Below are positions 23,508 through 35,168 of a stretch of 64,000 nucleotides of DNA, one piece after another; position 1 is the first letter of the stretch, and each line of letters begins with the position of its first letter. This DNA comes from Chlorokybus atmophyticus (taxonomy: Eukaryota > Streptophyta > Chlorokybophyceae > Chlorokybales > Chlorokybaceae). The notes below the pieces were generated by a model. It saw only the letters and a list, made by a program, of their open reading frames with translations, was not told where the DNA came from and did not search any database. The translations under genes were made by a program, and so were the position numbers. The stretch is from positions 705,339-769,338 of the forward strand of contig RHPI01003156.1 of assembly GCA_009103225.1 (NCBI GenBank). Direction: 5' to 3'.

Positions 23508-26500
23508 ATGGACTTGCTCCCGCACAATTTCGCGGAGTTCCGCTCTCAGACGTACTGGGACGGTTTCTTTCGCAAGGTTGGGTGTCGGCGTTGTGCTGAT
23601 ATTGGCACGCATTGCAAGGAAGCAGCACAAGCAGCAAAATGTGTTTCAATTTGTCATATTCCTTAGATTCGTCGAGACTGTTCAACATGCACCACTGCAT
23701 GCAAGCTCTGCATGCATGCTGGTTCTTATGGCAAACAACAACTGGAGTCCTTCAGCACGTGTGTTTCATCGCAGCAGTAGTTGGAAGTGTATACGTTTGA
23801 TCTTGCCGTTGCTTGTTGAACCGGTCATTTTTGAATGCGAGCGACGTGCTGCAACCAGCTGTAGTGTAGCTTTTACATGCTGCACAGCACGCATTGCGCT
23901 TGGTGGCCTTACAAGCCTGCTTGCGTCCTCCACTACTTAGCAACTCAGCAAGCACGAACCGGTATGCGATTGCTTTTACATTGCAGCCAGCAGCAGGAGC
24001 AGCAGCAGCAGCGGTAGAGGTAGGAGTAGTATGGCTGCTGGCCCAGTAGAACCAGCTGTGTTAGCTGTAGGCGTGCAGGGCATGACAGTAGTAGTAGCGG
24101 TAGCACTACGTATGCACCAGTTGTAGCTTACTCAATGGCGGGCGTAGTAGTGCCAGTGGTCCTCAGCGGTGTTAGGCGTACTTGTACTAGTCTAGATATT
24201 GGTATTACATGTTTGCACTATGACTAGTAGTAGCTAGCTTACGACACCTTTGGCTGCCCACCTTTCAACTTGACTGGCAAAGGAAAAAGCGTATGTGTGT
24301 ATGCGTGGGTGGAGGGGGGGGGGGGGATATAACAGCACATCACGGTAGGGTTGTATGCGACTTGTAGTACTTTTCATGGTCCGCGTAGGTTGCATGTAGT
24401 GCACATCAAGTGAGGTGAAGTTACTGGGGCTCAGCAGTTGTGGAACAACGACTAAACACAACTCCAAAAACACAATACAATATCGATCTTCCAATTGGAC
24501 CAGTGCCAACTTCATCAACCAGCTGATTGCATTCGTTATTGCAGCGTAACAGCATACCATTTGAGTGGTATGGCGACTGGCAGCAGCTGTCCGCCTTCGT
24601 GCGCCCCATGTGCGCGGGCGAACAGTCTGAAAAGGAGAAAGAGGTGTTGATTGTCGGATGCGGTAACTCGGAGCTCTCCGCTGAAATGTATGACGGCGGC
24701 ATCGAGAAGATCACCAACATCGACTTCAGCAAGATTTGCATTATGGAGATGCTGAAGAAGAATGTCCGCGCGCGCCCCAAGATGCGCTGGCTTGTCATGG
24801 ACATGACAGCCATGCAGGTGCCATGCAGCTTGAAGTCTCTGCAATAAATGATCTACTGTTGGAAATTGCTAAGATAATTCTGTCTGCAGTTTCCGGATGC
24901 AAGCTTTGATGTGGTTGTTGACAAGGGTGGCTTGGACGCGCTGATGGGCGAACCAGGTGAGGATGCGGAGGCTTCCGGCGGCAAGTTGCTGTCAGAGGTG
25001 AGCCATGTGCGCATGCGCATACACGCATGTATGTTGCTATTACACTATATCATGACTACTTTTTAATTGTGCTGTGTGTCGCAGGTGTGCAGGGTAGTGA
25101 AACCCCACGGCGGTTGCTACGTATGTGTAACTCTGGCTCAGGAACATGTGCTCGGTATGCAGCATACACATGAATATGGTTGTTGCTGGAGCATACAATA
25201 ATGGCCTCCTGTGGGAGCTTATGGTCATGCCCGTGCGTGTGCTCAGACTTGCTGCTCTGGAAGCTCAGATCTGGATGGTCAGTTGATATTTTCCGAGTAC
25301 CACCTGTGGTGACTGGCAACATGATCCCATCTCCGTTGCACACCTTTGTGGTTGTTGCTACTTCAGACCCTGCTTGTTTCAAGGTTAGGTTCTGTATACA
25401 GCTGGATTCTATGTACAGCTGCAACTGAGGTTATACCTGCTGACTTGTTGTGTGATTGCTGCAGCCAAGCATAACGCTCGGTTTCCCTCGCGAGTACAGT
25501 GCTGGTGGCAACGCAACCAGCCTGGGCCAGGCACAATGCTTGTTGATTGTCGCGCTACTGTAAAGCTGTTGAGCTGCACAAGTTGGCAGATGGTTACCGC
25601 GTTGACTTGCTTTGAACCTTGGCTGTCTGCAGCATGAGGGTTTGCTTCAAGCTGTTGACAAAATGCTCGCACTCAGCAAAGACATTGTTGTCGAGGACTT
25701 TGAACGCCTGGTCCCGGGCCGCAGACTGGTACTACAGCAAATTGCATGGTATCATGTCAAGTTGTCAATGCATGATAATCCTACAAAGTGCCTTTTTCAG
25801 ACTGTACATGCTTGAAAAAAATCGTGAGCATTCTGATTAATGTGAAGGTGCGAGACTTGACAGAAGACCAGTTGACTGGCGCTCTCAATCCCAAGTCTGC
25901 GCGCCGCTTATCAGCAAAGCGGGCTGTGAAAACAGGCCAGTCAGTAAGTCCTGCTGCAGACGTGCAACAACTAACAGAAGGGATGCCTGAGCACGCGGTA
26001 AGAAAACACTCTCTGACAAGGCTGTGTGGCACCAGACACAACGCAAAAGCAGTCGGTACACTGCGGTTATTTTGGATGCCTCAGATGTGGATCCCAATGC
26101 TCGTCCTGCCCCAGGCTGTGCCGTGTTTCTTGTGCCACAGGTACGCGCCTTAGCAGCATGTTGCTGCCTACCCACCTGCTTTGCTGTATACAGTGCATGC
26201 ACCAAACAATATGCACGCAGCCCTCTTCTCTTGCTTGTCACCTTGTGCTGCCATATTGTGCACAGGGGCGAGAGCATGAATGGCTGTTCTCATCCGTAGA
26301 AGGACAATGGCAGCTCCTTGAGCAGACTGGCATGGCCCGGTTGATACTGGTACGGTGCTGCAGTTCTGTGCTTACTGTATCAGCGGTGTAACACTTCCCA
26401 ATGATGATTCATAGTGATTGCGACTGTCCGCTACGCTGTATCACTGACTGGTTGTGCATGCTTGTACAACCTGTAGGTTGCGTTGAACAGGGGTCACCAG

Positions 26501-28801
26501 TTTGGGGACCTTGCACAAGTGCAGGTACGTCTTGGCGGTTTTCCTTATGCTTATTTAATTTGCTGCCCAGCTGTCTAACACAACCTGGCAAGTTCTGAAT
26601 GGATGCCATCTATTCGTATCATTTCATCCCAGTTATGATCAGGCGGAGTTGTCTCCTCTCGTGCTACGGCTTGTGCCTGAGAAGTACAGAAACAGTGACA
26701 TTCCAATCCCGTAAGCGGCAAGGGTGTTATTTGCTGCAGCCGCTAATTGTCAATATGTAATCATGCATCTTCCAGCACATGCATTCCTGCTGCTGAATTC
26801 AATTCAATGTGCAGTTACTTGACCACTGACTCCGGTATTGGGCATCGTATAGTTCTGGAAGAGGTACCAAATTGCATATGAGAGTTGGTTGCGGGCAAAT
26901 TGTTGCATGAACAGAGTCATGAGTGATGTTGTTACTTGTGTTTGCAGGTAGAGTCAGCGCTATCTGGCCGCATCACAGTTGAAGACGTCGAGCTGCGAAG
27001 CTCTATGACCACCAGCAGTAGTAACGGTAGCCATGGAGACCCAGGCATGTTCAGAAGAATGGTGTTCGCACGCAATCCCAATCTGATACAGTCAGAGGCT
27101 GTGCTGGTTCCGCTGTCATCGTATGAACCGGTCGCGGCACGCACAACTGGTACTCGAGTACCTGGTAAGCATGGCGCATCGTCTCAAAGCGAATCGCATC
27201 ATTGTTGATGGTTTGGTACCTATCTTTTGTGTCTGTTCTACTCCTCTGCAGGCCGACACACAGCTACCACAGCTGCCAAGAAGAAGCTGGATTTGGCTGC
27301 TGGTCTTGCGGGGTTGTCGCTGAATGAAAGGCTGGTAGATCACTCGCAACTGGCCAGTGACTATCACCAAGCAATGATTGCAGGTACCTGCGCTGTGCTC
27401 CGCTTGGAGCGATGTTGTACTGCTAATGTATGCCTTAGTCTATAAGAGGCTTACTGTACAATTGCATCTAACTTTTTCAATGTTGTTTGCAGGTCTCAGT
27501 TTGGTTGCGTCTGGCCTGGAAGAGCGCATAGCTTCTGGTCTGCCAGTGAGCGGTTACTGCCATCTCATGCTTTGATAGCGGCTTTGCAGTGGGTTACTCA
27601 AGTTGTGTTGCCAGCCTTGAAGGCTCTCATTGATTGCTTACAGATTCAAGCAGTTGTTGTCGGTCTTGGAGGTGGAGCACTGCCTATGTTTCTGTTGCGA
27701 CATTTCCCATTTGACATTCAGGTAGGAGAACCAGCATCCCCTTTTCAGTGTGCTGAATGTTATGGTAGACATTTGGTTTTGTCAACCACCTTGACAAGGC
27801 ATGCTGGCTGTGTCCACTCTTCCCAAAAACGGCTAGATTTCTCTCAGGTAGCTGAGCTGGACCCAGTGGTTATTGACATGGCTGTTCGCCACTTTGGCGT
27901 GAGGCAGTCATCAAGACTGCAGGTAAGGTTCTTGCTATCCGAACGCACAGTGATAAGCACGCTCCTGTGTATGCAGTTCGTATGTACACAAGCTAACCGG
28001 CAGGTTACAGTCCAAGATGGTGTGGCAGCAGTATCCGCCATCGCTATCGCTGCAAGTGTAGATTCCGACACGGGCTCGAACGAGGACCCGCGATTGACTG
28101 ACACCACGCAGGCCTTGCTGGATATCATAGTGGTTGATGCGGATTCTGGGGATGCAAGGCAAGTAGCAAACAGTTTGGCTTTCATTCGACTTGGCTGCTT
28201 GAATTGCTTAGGTCGTACGTCTGATATCTGCCTTCACTCGCTATGCAGCTCTGGCATGAGTTGCCCGCCTCCAGAGTTTGTGGCATTGCCGTTTCTGCAA
28301 ACGGCAAAGACGGTCCTCACAGAGACAGGCGTGTTGATGATCAATACGTGTGCTCGATCAAACTCTTCGTACGAGGCAGCTCTTGAAGCTGTTCTGGAGG
28401 TACTTAAAGAAGCAACCGTACACACATGCGCGCATGCATGCATACACTTACTGTGCAAGTTTATGTTGTGTTTGTATGGGTCTCTTACTGCATGCAGCAT
28501 TGTCATGGGGAATGCTTCAGCGTGAGGTTGTAGACTGGCTGGGTAGTGAGCCAATGGAATTGTGCCACAGGTATTCCCTGCCGTGTACACAGCAAGCATG
28601 GAAGGTGATGTCAACAGGGTATTGTTTGCGCTGCCAATCAAGCCAATGCAACCAAACGCAAAGCCTGCAGCGCTTGCAGAACGGCTCGAGTCCCTCGCAT
28701 CCTCCCATGCACCGTGGGTCAAAACACTGAACCTGGTCAAGCTTGTGGAGACACTTACACCCGCAAAGCGGCGCGAAGCGCAAATGACAAGCTCTTCATA
28801 A
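23508..28801 (+). CDS. METTL13-like dual methyltransferase (eEF1A methyltransferase family)
   Basis: About 21 exons: 23508-23576, 24545-24817, 24890-24997, 25085-25154, 25247-25383, 25465-25530, 25633-25728, 25848-25943, 26036-26140, 26266-26349, 26477-26524, 26571-26710, 26815-26863, 26948-27164, 27252-27383, 27493-27545, 27590-27721, 27848-27922, 28004-28158, 28249-28399, 28571-28801; about 828 residues. METTL13 methylates eEF1A at the N-terminus and at a lysine using two methyltransferase domains. Visible matches: the N-terminal YWDGFFRK and PFEWYGDW; the first SAM site VLIVGCGNSELS and acidic NIDFSK; the mid-region FLVPQGREHEWLF; the second domain with HQAMIAG, VVVGLGGGALPMFL, ELDPVVIDMA and GMSCPPPEFV. 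Intron 19 must use a GC donor (AAG|GCAAGT at 28156-28163) to keep the frame. Exons 6 to 8 are the least certain. Intron 1 is long (about 970 bp) and holds CAG repeats and a 13-G run. Confidence 0.88.
24314..24326 (+). repeat. Poly-G run (13 G) in METTL13 intron 1
   Basis: An uninterrupted run of 13 G lies about 220 bp upstream of METTL13 exon 2. Similar G or C tracts occur at several other places in the window (9682-9720, 10300-10320, 16730-16749 and the edges of the assembly gap). Confidence 0.9.
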
Positions 28802-29422
28802 TGCAATTGCAATGTGTGTGGCACTGGTCGCGTGAAGAACTGGTAGAGAGGCTCGCGCTCTGGTCATGTCTGTTGAGCTGTAATTGGGTATTGCACTGTC
28901 GTTGATCTCCATTGCACTTGGTGCAATTTCGCACGCCTCTCCAATGTGTCTGGTGGTACCGTAAGCGCAATGTTGCTCTCTCAGTTGTAACGACAGCTTT
29001 GGTCCTCGCGCAAGTGAAATTTTTGCCAGTATAACTGTTATGCACCTGCAATCCTATGTGAGCGCATGTGCATGTATACATAGAGGGTAAGCTGGTATAA
29101 GTGCATGCAAGGTATCACCACAACATGTGAGCACTCTATGCATGTGCATGCATAGAAAACTGTAGGCTTGCAAGTCTGGTGAAACAAGCACTCAACATGA
29201 TGCGAGCAGTCCTTATCAACTGCAGCAACCAGCAGTGGTGTCAAGTCCGGGTCCTGCTGTGTATCTGCGTATATGTCAAAAATATAACTGTGCTGTTCAA
29301 CTTGAGAGAGGGACGGACTGCTTGGATCTTTTGTACACCCGTAGCATGGCACCCTACAATCTGCACTGCCAGCTGGCGGAGTGCTGTGAGCGACAGGGGC
29401 GGTGGCGTCGGGGGCGGCGGCG
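28802..29422. promoter_or_regulatory. Spacer holding METTL13 3' UTR and FPPS promoter
   Basis: The two genes run in the same direction with 621 bp between stop and start codon. A TGTAA motif (about 28877) lies shortly after the METTL13 stop and may belong to its poly(A) signal. No other feature is recognisable. Confidence 0.35.
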
Positions 29423-31545
29423 ATGGACCGCCAGGGGTTCATGGCGGTGTACCAGGAGCTTGTGCATGAGGTTGCCAGCGATCCCCTGCTGGCGGGTCTG
29501 CCTGAGCGGGCGCGCGCATGGGTGACCCGCATGGTGGACTACAACGTCCCTGGCGGCAAGCTCAACAGGGGCCTCATGGTGCCGGAGGCCCTCAAGCTGC
29601 TCCTCGGTGACGCCGCCGACGCCGACGCTCTCGACCAGGCTGCTCGCCTCGGATGGTGCATTGAGTGGCTGCAGGTGAGTGCATGGTCTCACACAACAAT
29701 GCACATAGGCAGGAGGTGCGCGTTGAGCGCAATTTCATGCAGCTTGCAGCACAATCAGTCGTTTATTTGGAGTGAATTCTAGCAACAAGCATGTACAGAA
29801 GCGGTACCGACTGAAAGCTTGTTGTGCTTAGCCTGCATGAGACAATGCACGTAACCAGCAACACGGGCTACAGCGCCATGTTCAGTCAATGCGCCCTCAA
29901 TCTTCTGGGTTGCAAATGTCCTCAACAAAGGCAACGCGCTTGTTGAGTCAGTAGCTGTTAGTGTTGCTGCAGTGTGTTAAGAGAAGCAGCTCACAGCACC
30001 CGTCTGCACATGCTTCTACTCTTACCCAAAACCACGGCTGTTGAACATGACCAGATTTGGCCACACAGAACTGCTGCAGAAAGTGCATGCATGGATGAGT
30101 GCAATTGTGCTATGCCACTGACAAGCATAATCCAAAAACAACGCAGGCTTTCTTCCTGGTGGCTGATGACGTGATGGACAAGAGCGTCACTCGGCGCGGT
30201 CAACCCTGCTGGTATCGCGTGGAGGGTGTTGGGCTCGTGGCGTGCAACGACAGCATCCTGCTTGAGAGTCAGATATATCGCATCCTCAGGAAGCATTTTA
30301 AGTCAACGCCGATCTACACAGATTTGCTGGACCTTTTCCATGAGGTCACCTTGCTCACCTCAGTTGGTCAGATGCTGGACCTCATTACTACACCTGAAGG
30401 TCATGTCGATCACGCGCAGTACACTATGGAAACGTAAGTCACACCGTGTGTCTCACGTGTAATAATTATTACACAATTACTACTTATGCAATCAATGGCA
30501 CGGAACTGCTACTATGTGTTGCAGGCACACACAGATTGTCACGTACAAAACCGCCTACTATTCGTTCTACTTGCCGGTAAAGCCTTGCTGCCTGCCTTTC
30601 TGCCTTAGCCGTAGCTGATGGATTTGTTTTTTGAGGGCTGTTTTTCGAGGGCTTTCTCTCACAGCTGTTGCATGGCCCTCGCAGGTGGCCTGCGCAATGT
30701 TGTTGGCAGGAATCAATGATGAAGCGCACTTTGCATCTGCGAAGAACATCTGCTGTCAACTCGGGCAGTACTTCCAGATTCAGGTGCACTCCAGGTGATC
30801 AGCAATTGCTTGTGACTAGATACGCACGGACAGGCAAATTGACTTATGCTGACTAACTCGCTCCATCGTATTGTCCTTGCCAGGATGACTATCTGGACTG
30901 TTTCGGTGACCCTTCTGTGATTGGAAAGGTACAGCTTGTGACAGGTCCATTGTGTTGTATTGTTGCTCAAATCACGCATCTGCGCAGGTTGGCACGGACA
31001 TTGAAGACAACAAGTGCTCTTGGCTCGTGGTGCAAGCACTGAAGCGTGCAAACCCTCAGCAGAAGCAGTTGTTGGAGGTGTAGTCGTGTGTTGCTGTGTG
31101 TTGCTGTGCCTGCTGCATCGAGCCCTCACCATGCCATTGTGTTGAGTCCCGGTTGCTGCAATCGCTGCAGGAGAATTATGGAAAGCATGACTCGAATGCG
31201 GTGGCTGTCGTCAAGCAGCTGTACAATGACCTTCAATTAGAGGTGACTTGTCAGCTGTGGCCACATTTGCATCCGTTGTTGATCTGCAGCATATGCCTTT
31301 GCAAAGCTCTGCCACAGGACGCATTCAGAGCTTACGAAGATGAAAGCTACTCGCGGATATCGTCAGCGATTGCAGAGGAACGGAATGCCGGCTTACAGGT
31401 ACAGATGCCATGTAATGGCGCATGTTATGTTGAAGGTATCTGCTAGTTTGTAGGCTTGCAATAAACTGCTACATAGGTGACCACTTGGCTTGTGCAGGCC
31501 GTATACACCGCATTCTTCCGAAGGATCTACAAACGGGAAAAGTGA
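29423..31545 (+). CDS. FPPS: Farnesyl diphosphate synthase
   Basis: Nine exons: 29423-29674, 30147-30433, 30525-30576, 30685-30783, 30884-30928, 30988-31077, 31171-31242, 31318-31398, 31498-31545 (stop TGA); 341 residues, the usual eukaryotic length. The enzyme condenses IPP with DMAPP and then GPP to give farnesyl diphosphate for sterols, prenylation and other isoprenoids. Visible motifs: GGKLNRG near the N-terminus (substrate binding); the first Asp-rich motif in [11 protein letters not shown], with two Phe just before it as expected for type I eukaryotic [19 protein letters not shown]; and the second Asp-rich motif [10 protein letters not shown] followed by [15 protein letters not shown]. 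The C-terminus ends RIYKREK. A GTG-initiated extension upstream (from 29402) is possible, but the ATG at 29423 fits the family. I see no obvious targeting peptide, so cytosolic location is assumed. Confidence 0.95.
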
Positions 31546-33340
31546 CAGTTTTGTTACCGTCTAGCTATGATTATGACACAGTTGGCAACGAACATCCACA
31601 ACGACTAAAGGTCGATAGTTGTCATCTAATTGCACACGTGTGTAGCAATTGGCGCTCAACCCCTGATAAGGCGGGGTATCGCAGAGATGCATGCATTGAC
31701 AATCGAATCAGAACATTGGTAACAATTGTGTTCAAAGTCTTAGCTTCTCAACCAGCTCGAAGCCAAGATAACATAAGCCTCGTTGTTGAAGCAGTGGGAT
31801 GCGGTGCACAACAGCGTGCCCTTTCCATGGTTGCCCACTTGTGGATGTTGCTGAGGGCCCTTTCCCTTGTAGTGCGACCGGCCTGTGGCTAACAGCCAGC
31901 AGCCGGCCACCTGCAAGCCCTGTTTGTGCCATGAGGTGGGGTGAGCATGTTGGATCTCTTGATCTGCTGCCTTTGGTAGTAAAACCGCTTGTGCGTGTAA
32001 CATGTATTGTGCTGAGCAATAGCAAATTCTAGAAAACCCACAAGGTGTGCTGTGTTTGTTTGGTAGGTGTGATGCTTGCTTTATGCTGTTGGTGATGGTT
32101 GTGTCACTTGATTGTGCTGCCACACGAGCACGTGTGTGTACGCGCGAGCGGCATTGACCATTAGTATACACACGGCAAGCGCGCACCACACCCCTTTCAG
32201 TTGGTGGTCGCGTCTCGAGACTGCAAGCTGACCCTCTCACGCGTCTACTAGTAGTACACTCACACGTATCAGCGTACACATCCTCGTTGCAAGCATATCT
32301 AAGCTCTTTCACTCGCAGTGGAAGAAAGCCCTCACACCAACACCATGCTCCTATCCCAAGTTGTTGAAAAGGACATGCTCCATTAGTTGTTCACTCCCGC
32401 TCCCAATGGGTACAAGAAGTCTCGTTGAGATAGCAAGTCGTAGCTCCTTCGGGGGTGATCCCTCAGTTATAAGGCAATGAACACCAATTGCAAGGATGGT
32501 TTAACCTCCATCACTTCAAGTTACTGTAAGTTACAGTAAACGTGATATCACATTGAGTGAAGGTATCATATCTCATCGTGTGAGGTGAGTCACTGCAATT
32601 TGCTTCATTGGCCCTCAAGCTATCTTTTTTCTTTTTCCTTTCCTGACCACATGTGTGATCCCCAATCCTGGTCTGCATCCCATGCTCGCCACCACTCTCG
32701 CTACAAGGAGTCATATCACGTTAGCACGAATTGTGATGAGCGAATATACGTTCTAGCTGAACTGCATCAAACTTTGATGCAAGATTGTGACGCAACAAGG
32801 GCTCACCACGGTTTTTGCAACATTGTTTCAAACAACACTGTGGTATGGCATATTACACATCACAAGCTGAAACAATTGTGATGCTTGCCATGTCCATATG
32901 TACATATTATCGGAATGCATTTTAACAACACAAGCCAAGTTTCAACGGATCCATTGCATTGATGTTGCAGTTTTAGTGTTTGTTAGCAATGGGTTGTTGA
33001 TGGTTTAATAGTAAAGATAGGTACAACAAAGGATGTGTACATTAATTCCCGATTGTAAACACACATATGTTAAGTAATGAAAGTGGGCGAGCTTGTAATA
33101 TGTTGGAATTTCATATTTGCTGCTTGTATTCTCCATACTCTCAGCCTCCGCAATATATTCCAAACTCACATGTATGTGCATGTAAGATTTGAAGTCACGT
33201 ACCCAAAACAAATTCACATAGCGTGAAATGTCATGTTAGAGCGCACCCTTGCATGCTCAGCAAAAAGCCTCTCATGACTCTGTCTCATTGAAAACGTGTA
33301 ATAAATGTCTTATCGATTTGTGCGATGCTTTGACCAGTAC
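31546..33340. other. Intergenic region downstream of FPPS
   Basis: This 1.8-kb stretch follows the FPPS stop codon and ends at the candidate TRIM element. Short open frames are present but none has a recognisable domain or consistent splice sites. I see no RNA gene here. Confidence 0.45.
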
Positions 33341-33418
33341 TGTCACGACTTGGGACAGATCCAACTCATGATAGTGTCTTTTACTACCATAGCCTAGTGG
33401 GAGGGCCCCAATTGTTAC
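33341..33418 (+). repeat. 5' terminal repeat of candidate TRIM
   Basis: This 78-bp repeat starts TGTCACGACTTG and ends CCCAATTGTTACA. It is shorter than the 3' copy by an indel of about 11 bp in its first third. The last 45 bp or so match the 3' copy almost exactly, apart from GA versus TC near the middle. Confidence 0.7.
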
Positions 33419-33748
33419 AATGGTAACGGAGCTTGACGTCTCAGGTTCAACTCCCGTAGGCGACTGATGCAGATCCAAGACAAAAATAGAGCATTTGGGG
33501 CGGCTTGCCCTAGGCTGGGAGCGGGATCACGACCTGCGTGCCGAGCCAGTTCAACGTAAGGCCGCGTGAGCGGTCGCGCTGCGATGGTAGGTCGTGCGGT
33601 GAGAATGGCCGTTGGGTCGATCGGGACCGTTCGTGGGCCAAATTTGACAGGCCGCGGGCACAGCGATCATGGTACGGTCGTTCACACGGCGACGTGGGCT
33701 AGTGCCTTATTGGATTATGAGAAACTCATGGGTTAAATTGGGGAGGAA

Positions 33749-33837
33749 TGTCACGAATTGAGATAAACTGTGATAGACCTCACTTACGGTAGTGTCTTTT
33801 ACTACCATAGCCTAGTGGTCGGGCCCCAATTGTTACA
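33749..33837 (+). repeat. 3' terminal repeat of candidate TRIM
   Basis: This 89-bp repeat starts TGTCACGAATTG directly after the purine tract and ends CCCAATTGTTACA. The conserved core shared with the 5' copy begins TAGTGTCTTTTACTACCATA. Divergence between the two repeats suggests the insertion is not recent. Confidence 0.7.
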
Positions 33838-35168
33838 ACTACTGTTTAATAATGATTAGGCAACATTGTTCACTCACCACCACCACCACCACCACCACCA
33901 CAACAACATCAAGTCGTAGCTAAACGATAGTACGATAGAGCAGCAACATTCACGACGCATCCCTATTGAAAAGCCTACACCTCGTACACACCCAATGCAA
34001 GCACAAAACACATGGCAACCGGCAGGGTGCTTGTGAAGTAGGGTTGGGAACTAACTATTATGTTAGGTAATTACTTGTTAATATAACGTGCTTTTCAATT
34101 TATGTTTAAACTTGTCCATTTCAATAACAAAATCTGCTCCAACGTAATCTTATTGTTGGTTACGAGTTATTAAATATAGCGGTGTTACAACTGTTCAATG
34201 TTAATGCACATGTTGTGACAGCGTTGATATTAAGCAGCTTAAAGCTCGATTGTCTTCACTCGATCAACACAAACCTTCAGCATCGCTATCTGAAGTATGT
34301 ATAATGCACACATATACATATAAATACATAGGGATACATGTATATATGTATGTGTAGTATACATAATATATAATATACGTTGTGTATACACACACATATA
34401 TTCGCGTGTATGTATATAAATGTATATATATACACATATGTATATGTATAATATGAATGTATATATATGTATATATATGCGCATATCTTTATATATATAT
34501 ACATATATGTGTATGTGTATATAAATACATATATATACATTCATATTATACATACACAGGTTTTGTGTGACATATTTATTTAATTTTAATTTGTGTTTTT
34601 GTTCATATTTGTTCGTGCTGAGCTTGATCATAAATAAGGCTTTTGTGTTCGTCATGACCAAATATTGCTATCCTAACAACATAGTAACGATATGGTAATA
34701 ATTGTGATTGGTTCGTTAGACGAAGCCAAAATCTGCTGAGTTCCCAGGCCTATTATGAAGAGGTTGTGGATTACAACTTGTAATCGCTTCATGCGGGGAG
34801 GGGGGTCGTTGCAGTATTCCAATACCCATTCTCCCGCCCCCAACAGTGCTGCAGGCACGTGATCGCACTCTGGCCGCTCCGGCCTGGCCCCTGCGGCGGG
34901 CGGGTGATCGCGGGTGCCAGGCCAGGCCGGGCCAGGCTTGTACTTGGCCAGAAACCAGGTCTAGGCCAAGGAGGCTATTCTGCTACTAGTGGTAGCCTAC
35001 CACAACAAATACAGTTGCCTCCTTACTAGTCTACTACGCCGCCGCTGGCCGAGCCTAGCTGGGCCAGAGCAACGGACCAGGCCGCATCCAACCTGGTAGC
35101 CCAGCCTCCGCCCAGCCTGCACCAATCTGGCCTAGCCTGGTGTGTGACTGGTCTCCTCCATCACAGTC
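33838..35168. other. AT-rich intergenic region and SPAG17 upstream DNA
   Basis: After the TRIM there is a (CAC)n run (about 33877-33901), then AT-rich DNA with a TA/CA microsatellite (34300-34560) that carries a 30-bp inverted repeat, listed separately. From about 34860 to 35165 the base composition changes sharply to GC-rich, with many GGCCAGGC/GCCTGG motifs, and this part is the likely promoter of the SPAG17 gene. No gene is seen. Confidence 0.5.
34443..34554. repeat. Perfect 30-bp inverted repeat with 52-bp spacer in a TA-rich microsatellite
   Basis: The left arm at 34443-34472 and the right arm at 34525-34554 are exact reverse complements over 30 bp. The arm includes the non-repetitive core TAATATGAATG, so the match is not merely TA repeat. 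The structure could extrude a cruciform or be the remains of a small inverted-repeat element. Confidence 0.85.

Larger units (their letters stand above)
33341..33837 (+). mobile_element. Candidate TRIM (miniature non-coding LTR retrotransposon), about 497 bp
   Basis: Two direct repeats, 33341-33418 and 33749-33837, both begin TGTCACGA and end TTGTTACA, giving the TG...CA termini of an LTR. Three nucleotides after the first repeat lies TGGTAACGGAGC (33421-33432), close to the tRNA-iMet primer-binding site TGGTATCAGAGC known from plant LTR elements. Immediately before the second repeat is a purine tract GGGGAGGAA (33740-33748), as expected for plus-strand priming. The 330-bp interior has no coding capacity. 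Possible target duplication is weak (AGTAC before, ACTAC after). Orientation is set by the primer site and purine tract. It would depend on enzymes of a larger element. Confidence 0.7.

Noticed and set aside
25944-25997. A longer METTL13 exon 8 ending at GCG|GTAAGA (25997)
   Set aside because: It would leave an intron of only 38 nt; the donor at 25943 gives a 92-nt intron in the same phase.
33383-33460. A tRNA gene (A-box-like TAGCCTAGTGG and B-box-like GGTTCAACTCC)
   Set aside because: The acceptor and T stems do not pair, and the A-box sequence is part of a terminal repeat that recurs at 33800. A TRIM element explains the arrangement better.
34239-34661. Minus-strand 140-codon frame rich in Tyr and Ile
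   Set aside because: It is the translation of a TATACA microsatellite; there is no domain and no splice context.
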